From contig JACKDJ010000037.1 in NCBI GenBank assembly GCA_020633625.1, positions 1 through 33,501 of the forward strand: a stretch of DNA of 33,501 nucleotides, in the 5' to 3' direction. Below, one piece after another: positions 21,466 to 31,151 of this stretch (positions are counted from its first letter, which is position 1; each line of letters starts with the position of its first letter). A program made the position numbers and the translations under genes. The DNA comes from Myxococcales bacterium. Lineage in GTDB: Bacteria > Myxococcota_A > Bradymonadia > REDH01. The notes below the pieces were generated by a model. The model was given only the letters and a program-made list of their open reading frames with translations, was not told the origin of the DNA and did not search any database.

Positions 21466-22995
21466 TCAGAACCTGTACTGGCCGCCGACGTCGAGCCAGA
21501 TCGGGCCGTTGAGCGCGCGCTCCTGGTCGAAGGGCGCGACGTACAGCGTGGCGCCGGCGAGGAGGTGCAACCAGAACGGCCCGGAGATCTGGACGTCGCC
21601 GCCGAGCCCGACGTGAAGTCCGACCTGGGCACCGGGGCGGGTGGCGACGATGTCGGACGCGCGGCACTCCCGGTCTTCGTCGAACGCGAAGGGCTCTCCC
21701 TCCGAGACCTTGCACCAGAACGAGTCCGTCGCGCTGACGCGCCCGATCCGCGTGACGTCGAGCCCCATCTCGGCGTAGGCGCGCGCCCGGCGGAACCGGG
21801 CGCCGGCGAGGCCGCCGGCGAGCACCCGCGTCGAGTCGACCGAGCCGAGCAGCTCGCCGTTGGCGTCGGAGCGCGAGCCCCACTGCGTGACGCTGCCGAA
21901 CAGGCCGAACGTGTCGCGCAGCATGCGGCTCAGGCCGAGTCGCACGCCGCGATTGTAGAAGTAGGCAGAGGTTGGTCGGCCTGTGTACGCGCCCGACGAG
22001 AACGACAGCTCGAGCCAGGTGTGACCCGCCTCGGGGGGGCGCGGAGGGACCGGCGGGGCGATCGGCTCGAGGCACTCGAGCGAGGCGCCGAGAGCCGCGG
22101 TGAGCGCGTCGACGACGGCGTCGAGGCTGGCGTCGACCTCGAGCTCTTCGTCGGCGACGAAGCGCGACTCGCGCGCATCGAAGACCTGAAGGACGACCGT
22201 CGCACCCTGCTCGTGGGCGATCAGGAAGGCATAGACGACGAGGTCGGCGTCGAGCGAGCTCGCGACGAACCGCAGCTCGTCTGCGCGCATCCTCAGCGCC
22301 CGGCCGCGCTCCGCGAGCAGCCCGGCGTATGCGGCGCGGTAGGCGTCGACGACGCTCGACGGGTAGCGGCTCTCGTCGAGCGCGACGCTCGGCGCGATGC
22401 GGATCATCGCGCGAAAGGACGTGTCGGCGCGCCCCAGCTCGGCCGCTGCTGCGGCGGGGTCGTCGTGCGCCAGCTCGAGGTGGACGAGCGCGAGGTCGCG
22501 GTAGACGCTCGCGACGGCGTCGGCGCGAATCCACGGTAGCAGCGTCCGCGCGTAGGTCGAGACCGAAGACTCGAGCTCGGACCGCGCCGACGCGAGGCTG
22601 TAGGTCTGGATGTACTCCGCGCCGAGGCGCGCCGACTGCTCGGCGATGAACGCGAGGTCGACCTGCGCGTCGCTGCGACCCGCGTCGAGCGCGGCGCGGG
22701 TAAAGTCGAGCGTCACGAGGCGGTCGTCCCGGGCGACGACGCGGCGCAGGGCGGCCTCGACGTCCGACGCGGCGACGGTCCGGACGAGCGGCGCGCGTGG
22801 GAGCACGGTGGGATCGGCGTAGATCCGCACGGGTCGCGCGACGACGACGGTGCGCGGCTGGTGCGGGGGCTGCTCGACGTCCCAGACGCTGGCCCGCGCG
22901 GTGGCCGGGGCGAACAGCGTGGCGCAGACGAGCGCGAGCACGGACAGGGTCCGAGGGGCGTTCGAGCGAGGGAGGGTGAGGCGGAGCGCAGCCAC
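21466..22995 (-). CDS. Predicted outer-membrane protein: helical periplasmic part plus C-terminal beta-barrel
   Basis: 509 residues from the GTG at 22995 with AGGG upstream. The signal peptide ends around PATARAS. Residues about 60-330 are largely helical with repeat-like segments (AALDAGRSDAQVDLAFIAEQ, DLALVHLELAHDDPAAAAAEL) and include VVARPVRIYADP at the start. The last 170 residues alternate polar and hydrophobic strands (TWLELSFSSGAYTG, GVRLGLSRMLRDTFGLFGSV, AGATLYVAPF) and end with an aromatic residue (GGQYRF), the signature of an outer-membrane barrel. It is the first gene of the six-gene operon and diverges from argS. Function is unknown. Confidence 0.72.
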   Translation of the reverse strand: MAALRLTLPRSNAPRTLSVLALVCATLFAPATARASVWDVEQPPHQPRTVVVARPVRIYADPTVLPRAPLVRTVAASDVEAALRRVVARDDRLVTLDFTRAALDAGRSDAQVDLAFIAEQSARLGAEYIQTYSLASARSELESSVSTYARTLLPWIRADAVASVYRDLALVHLELAHDDPAAAAAELGRADTSFRAMIRIAPSVALDESRYPSSVVDAYRAAYAGLLAERGRALRMRADELRFVASSLDADLVVYAFLIAHEQGATVVLQVFDARESRFVADEELEVDASLDAVVDALTAALGASLECLEPIAPPVPPRPPEAGHTWLELSFSSGAYTGRPTSAYFYNRGVRLGLSRMLRDTFGLFGSVTQWGSRSDANGELLGSVDSTRVLAGGLAGARFRRARAYAEMGLDVTRIGRVSATDSFWCKVSEGEPFAFDEDRECRASDIVATRPGAQVGLHVGLGGDVQISGPFWLHLLAGATLYVAPFDQERALNGPIWLDVGGQYRF

Positions 22996-23055
22996 GCGCG
23001 CACCCTGCCGCGGGCGGCTGCGCGCGGCAAGTCGCACGGACGGCGAGCGGCCCGG

Positions 23056-23084
23056 TTGACGGGGCCGCGCGTCCACGCTTGAAC
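23056..23084 (+). promoter_or_regulatory. Candidate argS promoter
   Basis: TTGACG (23056-23061), a 17-base spacer and TTGAAC (23079-23084), 28 bases before the argS ATG. The -35 is good and the -10 poor. It lies in the 117-base region shared with the divergent operon. This is pattern inference only. Confidence 0.35.
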
Positions 23085-23112
23085 GACGCAGCGCACTCCC
23101 CCCGACCTAGCC

Positions 23113-24840
23113 ATGTCCGTAGCCAACCACATCGTCTCTGCCGCCGCGACCCTCGGCGCGACCCTCACCGTCGACGAGGTCACGGCCGCGCTGACCGAGC
23201 CAAAGAATCGCGAGCTCGGGGACCTCGCCTTCCCGGTCTTCACGCTCGCGAAGGCGCTGCGGAAGGCGCCGCCGGCGATCGCCGCAGAGCTGGCGGCGGC
23301 GGTGCGCGAGGCCGTCGCCGCGGACCCGGCGGTGGCCTCGGTCGAGGCGGTCGGGCCGTACCTGAACTTCCGCTTCGACGCGGCTGCCCGCGCGCGCGCC
23401 GTTCTGACGGCGGCGCTCTCGCCCGACTTCGGGCGTCAGCAGGTGGGAGCGGGCAAGCGGATCGGCATCGACTTCTCGAGCCCGAACATCGCGAAGCCGT
23501 TCGGGATCGGCCACCTGCGGTCGACGGCGATCGGCGCCGCGCTGCTGCGGCTGCACGACGCGCTGGGCTACGAGGTCGTCGCGATCAACCACCTCGGCGA
23601 CTGGGGCACGCAGTTCGGGAAGCTGATGTCGGCCTACGAGCGCTGGGGCGACCGCGCCCAGCTCGACGCCGATCCGATCCAGCACCTCTACGACCTCTAC
23701 GTTCGGTTCCACGCCGAGGCGAAGACGGACCCCGCGCTCGACGACGAAGGGCGCGCCTGGTTCAAGCGTCTCGAAGACGGCGATGCGCAAGCGACGGCCT
23801 ACTGGGAGGAGTTTCGCGCGCTGTCGCTGCGGGAGTTCGAGCGCATCTACGACCGGCTCGGCGTCACGTTCGACCACTTCTGGGGCGAGGCGTACTACAA
23901 CGAGCTGCTCGACGCGGCGGTGGCCGAAGTCGAGGCAGCGGGGCTGGCGACGATCAGCGAGGGCGCGCTGGTCGTGGCGCTCGACGACCTCGACCTTCCC
24001 CCATGCCTGCTGCGCAAACAAGACGGCGCGACGCTGTATGCGACGCGCGACCTCGCGGCGGCGAAGTACCGCGTCGAGACGCTCGGCCTCGATCGCCTCC
24101 TGTATGTCGTCGGCGCCGCCCAGAGCGTCCACTTCAAACAGGTGTTCGAGGTCGTTCGCCGCCTCGGGTACCCGTGGGCCGACAGCCTCGTCCACGTCCC
24201 GTTCGGGATGATCCTCGGCATCTCGACGCGCAAGGGGACGCTCGTGTTCCTGGAGCAGATCCTCGACGAGGGGAAGGCGCGCGTGCGCGCGCACCTGGAA
24301 GAGAAGCCGGAGCTGTCGGACGCCGAGCGAGACGAGATCGCAGAGCAGATCGCGATCGGCGCGGTGGTCTTCTACGACCTGTCGCGAAACCGCATCAAAG
24401 ACTACGACTTCTCGTGGGAGGCGATGCTCAAGGGGCTCCGACCGGGCGAGCGGGGGCCGACGGGTGTCTACCTGCAGTACACGCTGGCCCGGCTCTCGAG
24501 CGTGCTGGACCGGTACCTCGAGGCGGGCGCGCCGATCCCTGCCGCAGACGCGATCGACTTCTCGAAGCTGGCGACCGAGGCCGAGGCGGCGATCGTCGCG
24601 CATCTCGAGCGCTGGCCGGCGGCGCTGCGCGACGCGGCCGACGTCCTCGAGGCGGCGGTGGTCGCGCGCTACGCGCTCGAGCTCGCCGAGCTGTTCAACA
24701 CGTTCTACTCGGGCGGTCACAAGATCGTGAGCGAGGACGTGGCGCTGACGGGGGCGCGCGTGGCGTTGGTCGCGTCGGTGCGCAACGTGCTGGACTACGC
24801 GCTCCGCATCCTGGGGGTCCCGCGCCCGGAGCGGATCTGA
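23113..24840 (+). CDS. argS: Arginyl-tRNA synthetase
   Basis: 575 residues from the ATG at 23113. The N-terminal Arg-tRNA recognition domain leads into the class I core DFSSPNIAKPFGIGHLRST. This holds the HIGH-type motif as GIGH, with Gly at the first position (residue 131). INHLGDWGTQFGKL follows. The KMSKS-region equivalent is GISTRKGTLVFLEQILDE. The C-terminal anticodon-binding helical domain ends in the family-typical LDYALRILGVPRPERI. It charges tRNA-Arg with arginine in the cytoplasm. The gene stands alone, diverging from the radical SAM operon. Its sequence is complete and frames are clean, so it is a good internal quality control for the window. Confidence 0.97.
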   Translation: MSVANHIVSAAATLGATLTVDEVTAALTEPKNRELGDLAFPVFTLAKALRKAPPAIAAELAAAVREAVAADPAVASVEAVGPYLNFRFDAAARARAVLTAALSPDFGRQQVGAGKRIGIDFSSPNIAKPFGIGHLRSTAIGAALLRLHDALGYEVVAINHLGDWGTQFGKLMSAYERWGDRAQLDADPIQHLYDLYVRFHAEAKTDPALDDEGRAWFKRLEDGDAQATAYWEEFRALSLREFERIYDRLGVTFDHFWGEAYYNELLDAAVAEVEAAGLATISEGALVVALDDLDLPPCLLRKQDGATLYATRDLAAAKYRVETLGLDRLLYVVGAAQSVHFKQVFEVVRRLGYPWADSLVHVPFGMILGISTRKGTLVFLEQILDEGKARVRAHLEEKPELSDAERDEIAEQIAIGAVVFYDLSRNRIKDYDFSWEAMLKGLRPGERGPTGVYLQYTLARLSSVLDRYLEAGAPIPAADAIDFSKLATEAEAAIVAHLERWPAALRDAADVLEAAVVARYALELAELFNTFYSGGHKIVSEDVALTGARVALVASVRNVLDYALRILGVPRPERI

Positions 24841-24855
24841 TCGGGTCCTCCGCGC

Positions 24856-24884
24856 TTGGCGCGCGCGGGGAGTCGCGCTAGGAC
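24856..24884 (+). promoter_or_regulatory. Candidate promoter of the second Cys-rich lipoprotein
   Basis: TTGGCG (24856-24861), 17 bases, TAGGAC (24879-24884), 35 bases before the ATG at 24920 and just after argS. The match is moderate. No terminator is obvious between argS and this gene. Confidence 0.3.
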
Positions 24885-24919
24885 TCGCGTGTTCGACACC
24901 CGAGATCCCCCGCCTAGAC

Positions 24920-27367
24920 ATGCTCCAGAAGCGACTCCTGCCCGCCGCGCTCGTTGCGCTCGCCTTCCAGGCCTGCGGCGACGACCAGCCCACGATCATC
25001 ATCAACCCGCTCGACGGCGGCTCGGACGCGACCGGCGACGTCTCCGGTGAGGACACGCTACCCGGCGACGTCGACCTCGACGTCGATCCCGGCGAGACCG
25101 GCGCCGACGCCGAGGATGGCGGCGTGGACGGCGACACCGGGACGCCGACCGACGAGATCTGCGACGACGGGGCCGACAACGACGGCGATGGCGACACCGA
25201 CTGCGACGACGCCGACTGCGCGGCCGACGACGCGTGCGCCGACACCTGCGGCAACGGCGAGCTCGACCGAGGCGAGGAGTGCGACGACGGGAACACCGCG
25301 GCCGACGACGGCTGCTCGCCCGTCTGCGAGGTCGAGTCCGGCTTCGTGAACCGCTGCGGCGATGGCGTCGCGGTGGCGGTCGCCGGCGAGCAGTGCGACG
25401 ACGGAGACGCGAACTCCGACACGGCCCCCGACGCCTGCCGGACGAACTGCTTGGAGGCCTCGTGCGGCGACGGCGTCGTCGACACCGGCGAGGACTGCGA
25501 CGGCGGCGAGCACTGCCTCTCGACGTGCGAAACCGAGCCGTTCTGCGGCGACGGCGAGGTCGACGCGGGCGAGGAGTGCGACGACGGGAACGACAACCCG
25601 GACGACGACTGCGACGCGTGCCACCTGACCGAGAACCCGTGCGGCGACGGCGTGTTCAGTCCCGGCACGGAGCAGTGCGACGCGGGCTTCGGCTGCCTCA
25701 TCGGCCAGACCTGCGTCGAGTGCCTCTGCGTCGGCGAGCCGGCGGAGTGCGGGAACGGCACCGTCGAGGGCACCGAGGAGTGCGACGGCGCCGACGACGG
25801 CGCGTGCATCGGCGAGGAGACGTGCGCGCGCGACTGCCGGTGCGTCGGACCGACGTGCGGCAACAACACGATCGAGGGCTCCGAGGAGTGCGATGGAACC
25901 GCCGGTAGCTGCGGCGTCGACGCACACTGCGTCGGCTGCGCGTGCGAGCCGTACGAGTGCGGAAACGGAACCCAAGAGGGGACCGAAGAGTGCGACGGCA
26001 CCGACGGCGACTGCGGTGCCGACGCAGCGTGCAACGGCGACTGCGAGTGCCAGGACTTCGTCTGCGGCAACGGCGTGCGCGAGGGCACCGAGGCGTGCGA
26101 CGGCTCGGCGACCCCGTGCGGCACCGACTTCGCGTGCACCGGCACCTGCACGTGTCGCCGGTTTGTCTGCGGCGACGGCGTGCGCGAGGGGTCCGAGGTC
26201 TGCGATGGGTCCGACGCGGCGGCGTGCACCGGCGGCATGGTGTGCAACGGCTCCTGCGCGTGCGAGCGCCCCGTCGGTACCGCGCCGACGCTCAACCCGA
26301 TCTCGGCGACGGCGCTCACGGACTCGACGCCAACCGCCACGCTGACCCCGTGGGGCACGGGCACGTGCGACGCCGCGGCGCCGCATGGGCTCGACGTCGT
26401 CTTGTCGGGTACGTGCAGCGCGCCGATCACGTCTGCGACCGTGCGGATCACCGGGCTGGACACGACCGCCCGCACGATCCCCGTCACGCCGTCGGCAGTG
26501 GGCACCTTCTCGGTGCACGTCCCGGTCTGCATGACGCAGATCCCCGAGAACGCGAGCATCCGCTTCACCGTCGTCGACAGCAGCGGACGCAGCTCTTCTG
26601 GCGTCAACTGGACACTCCCGCGCCTTCGTGCGGCGACGCTCACGTCGATGGCCGTCTTCACGGCGCGCGACACCAACACACACATGCTGCGCCTGATCGG
26701 CGTCGCGCCCGACCGGAATGTCGCCGAGCTCACGCTCGACATCTTCGACGGCACCGCGACCGAAGTCGCGACGGACTTCACGGTGGGCGTGAACACGCCG
26801 GTCTTCTCGGGCGACAACTACTACACGACCGCAGGCGTCAGCGGGGTCGATGGAATCGGCATCGCCCGCTACGACGGCTCCCTTCTGACGTTCGGAGGCC
26901 TCGCGTCTACGGTCGTGAGCGCGAACGTCAGAACGACCCCGACGAGTGGGCAGGACTGCATCCCGGTCGGCCTCGCGCGCATGCCGATCTGCTCCGCCGG
27001 CCTCGTCTGCCGTCGGACCACCAACTCGGCGATCGGCACGTGTCAGTCGCCGACGGGGAGCACGCCGACCCTGTCGAGCCTGACGACCCCGGTGAACGTC
27101 AGCGGCGCGGCGGAGTGCTCCGTGGACTTCCCGAACCTGCTCGGCTTCACGGTGTCAGGGTCGTCGAGCGAGGCGATCGTCGCCATCACAATCACCGCCG
27201 CCGAGTTTGGTACGGACCCGATCGAGCTGGGGACACAGATCCTCGGGCCCGGCGCCTTCACCGACGAGATCTCGTTCTGTTTCTCTGGCTCGGCGCCAGC
27301 GAGCCTCTCGGTGCGACTCGTCGACGAAGGCGGACGCCAGTCCACCGCACGGACCATCACCTACTGA
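24920..27367 (+). CDS. Large Cys-rich lipoprotein (DUF4215-type repeats) with C-terminal Ig-like region
   Basis: 815 residues from the ATG at 24920. The signal peptide ends in lipobox FQAC at Cys19, followed by GDDQPTIIINP and an Asp/Gly-rich linker. Residues about 80-450 are many short Cys-rich units (CGNGELDRGEECDDGN, CGDGVVDTGEDCDGG, CGNGTQEGTEECDGTDGDC, CGDGVREGSEVCDGSDAAAC), including the dense Asp segment DICDDGADNDGDGDTDCDDADC-like, which resembles calcium-binding loops. The last 350 residues are Cys-poor beta-type sequence (TATLTPWGTGTCDAAAPHG, LDVVLSGTCSAPITSATVRI), probably two or three Ig-like domains. It is probably surface-exposed. Four bases separate its stop from the GH92 gene, so the two are likely co-transcribed. 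Function is unknown. Confidence 0.85.
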   Translation: MLQKRLLPAALVALAFQACGDDQPTIIINPLDGGSDATGDVSGEDTLPGDVDLDVDPGETGADAEDGGVDGDTGTPTDEICDDGADNDGDGDTDCDDADCAADDACADTCGNGELDRGEECDDGNTAADDGCSPVCEVESGFVNRCGDGVAVAVAGEQCDDGDANSDTAPDACRTNCLEASCGDGVVDTGEDCDGGEHCLSTCETEPFCGDGEVDAGEECDDGNDNPDDDCDACHLTENPCGDGVFSPGTEQCDAGFGCLIGQTCVECLCVGEPAECGNGTVEGTEECDGADDGACIGEETCARDCRCVGPTCGNNTIEGSEECDGTAGSCGVDAHCVGCACEPYECGNGTQEGTEECDGTDGDCGADAACNGDCECQDFVCGNGVREGTEACDGSATPCGTDFACTGTCTCRRFVCGDGVREGSEVCDGSDAAACTGGMVCNGSCACERPVGTAPTLNPISATALTDSTPTATLTPWGTGTCDAAAPHGLDVVLSGTCSAPITSATVRITGLDTTARTIPVTPSAVGTFSVHVPVCMTQIPENASIRFTVVDSSGRSSSGVNWTLPRLRAATLTSMAVFTARDTNTHMLRLIGVAPDRNVAELTLDIFDGTATEVATDFTVGVNTPVFSGDNYYTTAGVSGVDGIGIARYDGSLLTFGGLASTVVSANVRTTPTSGQDCIPVGLARMPICSAGLVCRRTTNSAIGTCQSPTGSTPTLSSLTTPVNVSGAAECSVDFPNLLGFTVSGSSSEAIVAITITAAEFGTDPIELGTQILGPGAFTDEISFCFSGSAPASLSVRLVDEGGRQSTARTITY

Positions 27368-27371
27368 GCCG

Positions 27372-29795
27372 ATGACGCCGCAGCCGCTCCGCAACGCCAC
27401 CCTCGCCAGATCCACGAAGGCCGCGGCGCGGCTCGTCCTTGCCGCCTCGCTGCTGACCGCCTGCGGGGGCGATGGCGGCTCGGGAGACGGCGATGCAGCG
27501 GAGGTTGGCGACGCGCCAGATACCACCGGCGATTCCGCCGGCGACGTGTCGGTCGACGCAGAGCTCGATGGCGAGCCGTCGGACGGCAGCGCGTCGACGG
27601 ATGTGACCCCGGACGCGATCGCCGACGCCGACACCGACGCCGACACCCGCCCGTACGTCGAGCAGCCGCTGGTGACCGCAGACGAGGCGCTCGACCTCGT
27701 CGACCCGTTCATCGGCTCTGGCGGCGTCGCGTTTGGTTACGCGTCGCTGACGCCGGCGGCGCAGCGCCCGTCGGGCTTCGTCAAGCTTGGCCCGGACACG
27801 ACGAACAACGGCTTTCACGCGGCCCAGAACCACTTCAGCGGCTACCTCTTCGACGACCCCCAGGTGCGCGGCTTCTCGCACGTTCGCCTGGTCGGAACCG
27901 GCGCCGCTGATCTCGGGAACCTGCGGATCTTGCCGGTGCGCGCGGCGAACGACTCCCCTTGGCGTCAGTTCACTCGCCTCGACAAGGCGACCGAGGTCGC
28001 CCACCCGGGCTACTACGCGGTCACGCTTCCAGACGAGGGCGTGTCGGTCGAGCTGACGACGGCGATGTTCTCGGCGATCCATCGTTACACATTCGCCGCC
28101 GATGGCGGGGAGCTGCTGATCGACCCGGCGTCATCGATCACCGACGCAGACCCGCAGGCGACGATCACGGTCGACGGGGATCACGTCACCGGGAGCGTGG
28201 ACTTCGCGGGCGGGTTCGCGACCCGCGGGCGCCGCTTCACGCTGTACTACGACATCGTCGCGTCGGTGGCGCCGGCAGACGTCCGTGTGTGGAACTCCGA
28301 TGGTGTCGTCGAGGGCGGCAGCGCAGACGGGCCGCGAGCTGGAGCGGTGCTCGGCTTCGACGGCGGTGGCCCGGTGGAGCTGCGCGTGGGGCTGTCGCTG
28401 GTCGACGCTGCGGGCGCCGCCGCGAACCGCGAGGCAGAGCTCGGGGAGCTGACGTTCGAGCAGGTGAGAGAGGGGGCGGCGGGTGCGTGGCGCGAGAAGC
28501 TGGGGCGCGTTCGTGTCGGAGGCGGCACGGAGCGCGAGCGCACGATGTTCTATACGGCGCTGTACAACGCGTATCGCATGCCAACCCGGCTAGACGAGCT
28601 CGACGGGCGCTACCGCGGCCACGATGGCGAGGTCCACACGATCGACCAGGGCCACTACGTCTCGGACCTGTCGCTCTGGGACACGTACCGGACGCTGCAT
28701 CCGTGGTACTCGCTGACCGATCCCGACCTGCAGCGCGACTGCTTGCGTTCGCTGCTGCTGATGGCCGAGCAGGGTGAAGGCCGCGTGCCCCGGTGGCCGT
28801 CGATGTTGAACGACACGGGGAGCATGATCGGGTCGTCGGCAGACATCGTGTTTGGGGACGCCGCGGCGAAGGGGATCGATGGGATCGACTGGAACGCCGC
28901 ATACACGACCCTGCGGCGGTCGGCCGAAGGCGACAGCGTCGCTGCCGGACGCGACAATTGTGGCCGACTACATCCGGCTCAGCTTTCTCCCCGACGACCT
29001 GTATGGTTCTTCGGTGTCGAAGACCGTCGAATACGCCTGGGACGACTTCGGCCTCGCGTCCGTAGCCGACGCGGCGGAACGGAGCGACCAGGCGGACGCC
29101 CGAGAGAGGCGCGACGGTACACACAGCTCGACCATCCGGCCTCTGTTTCCGCGGACGGAGAGCAGGGCTGGTGGCAGCCGACCCAGCCAGGTCTACATGG
29201 GCAGCAGCCCCTACACCGAGGCTCGGCGTGGCACTGGAGCTTCGCGTACCTGCCTGACCCGCGCCGATGCTCAGTGCAGAGCGCCGAGCGGATTCACAGG
29301 ATGCTCGACGAGCTGTTCGAGGGCCTCGTCACTGGGCGACCAGGGCGACCAAACAACGCCCTCCGGCCCGCTCTACTGGCACGGCAGCAGAGCCGATGAT
29401 CCACGCAGCCTACCTCTACCACGTCGTCGGAGACCGGACCGGAGCACATACTGGGCCCGGCGAGATCATGGAGCGGCTGTACGACGACACGCCAGCGCGG
29501 ACTCCCGGGCAACGACGACGGCAGCACGATGTCGGCCTGGTATCTGTTCTCGGCGCTCGGCCTGTTTCCGGCCGCGGGGAGCAACGTCTACTTCGTGACG
29601 GCGCCGCTCTTCGACGACGTCGAGATCGACCTCCCGACGGCTCGACGCTCCGCGGTGACGGACAAATCAGCCGACCTGGGATGTTTGGCGTCAGGGGCGC
29701 GGCGACGCGGAACCAGGAGACCCGCTCAGAGTGGACCTTTGCGACACGCCGACCTGCTCAGCGGCGTTGAGCTGGACTTCACGGTGGTCGAGTGA
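27372..29795 (+). pseudogene. GH92-type alpha-mannosidase lipoprotein, multiple frameshifts in the 3' third
   Basis: Start ATG at 27372. Lipobox LTAC is followed by an Asp-rich linker (GDGDAAEVGDAPDTTGDSAGD). GH92 hallmarks are clear in one frame to about 28958: VDPFIGSGG, GFVKLGPDTTNNG, GFSHVRLVGTG, GYYAVTLPDEGVSVELTTA, SLWDTYRTLHPWYSL, EGRVPRWPSMLNDTGSMIGSSAD. Beyond that, similarity continues in alternating frames: ADYIRLSFLPDDLYGSSVSK in frame 2, SAWHWSFAYLPD in frame 1 (needing one extra G near 29222), then MSAWYLFSALGLFPAAGSN and ELDFTVVE in frame 3, ending at 29795. An extra T near 28959 explains the first break. GH92 enzymes trim mannose chains, and the lipid anchor puts this one on the envelope. 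Either a pseudogene or a sequence-error artefact. Confidence 0.8.
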
Positions 29796-29813
29796 CTCGA
29801 CGCCGAGCGGAAG

Positions 29814-30960
29814 ATGACGCGCCGGCAGCACCCGGCTCCACACGCTCGCGGTCTCAGGCGCGGCGCCGCCGACGACCGCACAGACGCCAGTCGCCGCTGC
29901 CGATCGTGCAGTCATCGACGTTCGTCATGGACGCAGCGCTGATCGACGCGATGGCGCTGGCGACTATCGGACTCAGCACCTCTGCAGTCGCCACTCCAGA
30001 CCCGACGACGGACGCGCTGCAGAGCGCCTCGCGGCGATGCATGGCGGCGAAGACGTGTGGTCTTTGCCTCTGGCAGCGCGGTCACAGCTGCGCTGGTGGC
30101 GTCGACGCGTGAGCAGCGGACCGTCGTCGCCGACACGGTCTTGTATGGCGGCGGCTGACGACGCTGATGCGCCACTACCTCGCCGACATGGGCAGGCGGA
30201 TCGTGCTCGTCGACTTCGAAGACGACGCCGCGCTGCAGGCGGCGCTCGACGCGAACGCCGGCGACGTCGCCGTGGTGTATGGCGAGACGCTGTCAAACCC
30301 GCTGGTTCGCCGCTCCGACATCCCGCGTCGCGGCGCTGGCCGACGCGGCAGACGCCACGTTCATCGTCGACAACGTTCGCCAACCGCCGTTTTCCGCTCC
30401 AGTGGGGCGCACCTGGTCGTCGAGCCTGTCGAAGTCGATCGCGGGGCACAGCGACGTGCACAGGGGGCGCGTCGTCGGTGATCGTGGTGAATCGCCCCAA
30501 TCTGGCGCGCGATGATCCGCACGGGGCGTGCCTCGACCACGCGGCGTTTCTGGTGTGGCGAGGCGCCAAGACGCTGGCTCTGCGAACCGACGCCTCTCAG
30601 TCGAACGCACGCGCCGTAGCGGAGCGCTGCGACGGTCGCCGGAGGTCGCGCGGTGTACTCCCCGACGACACGGAGCGCGGGTGGCTGGCGGGGGCCGGCT
30701 CGACGCTGTCGTTCGTCGTGCGCGGAGGCGACGCGTCGGCAGCGTGCGTGCTCGCGGAGCTCCGTGTGGTGGTCGCCGCGACGTCGCTTTCGGCGGCGTC
30801 GGTCGCTGGCGTCGTTGCCGCTAACACCTCCATCGTACCGCCGAGGCGCGCGCGCTCGTAGGCCTGATGCCGGGCACGGTGCGCCTCGGTGTCGGCTGTG
30901 AAGATCCGTCGGACCTGGTCACGGATGTGCTGGGCGCGATCGAGCGCGGGTGCGCGCGTG
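29814..30960 (+). pseudogene. Trans-sulfuration (Cys/Met metabolism) PLP enzyme, badly frameshifted
   Basis: Likely start is the ATG at 29814, 18 bases after the GH92 stop; the end is approximate. Pieces of a cystathionine gamma-synthase/lyase-family protein lie in order but in changing frames: PLPIVQSSTFVMD, NPTTD-like DPTTDALQS, YLADMGRRIVLVDFEDDAAL, VVYGETLSNPLVR, ADATFIVDN, the PLP-lysine region SLSKSIAGHSDV, LDHAAFLVWRGAKTLALR, LAGAGSTLSFVVRGGDASAA and MPGTVRLGVGCEDPSDLVTDVLGAIERG. The order and spacing match a full-length gene of about 370 codons with many one- or two-base indels. Amino-acid conservation between breaks argues that the breaks are very recent or are sequencing errors. The exact reaction (synthase, gamma-lyase or beta-lyase) cannot be told. 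Confidence 0.75.
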
Positions 30961-31151
30961 ACGGTGGGGGTGGCGAGACTGCGGACTCTCCCCGTCATGG
31001 TTTCCGGTCCGAAATTCCTTGCGCGGCGCCAGAGGCTAGTGCTACCACAGACGCTCGTAATCTCGCGCGCTCCGCGGGCGCCCCGCCCGCCCCAGGCTCA
31101 CGGGCGCCGCCAGGCGCTCGTCGAGACCCTGCTGTCGCCTCCTCAGCGCCC

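Noticed and set aside
23107..26817. Very long minus-strand open frame (1236 codons) opposite argS and the Cys-rich gene
   Set aside because: argS is unmistakable on the plus strand and the Ser/Pro/His-rich translation is a mirror of the repetitive Cys-rich gene.
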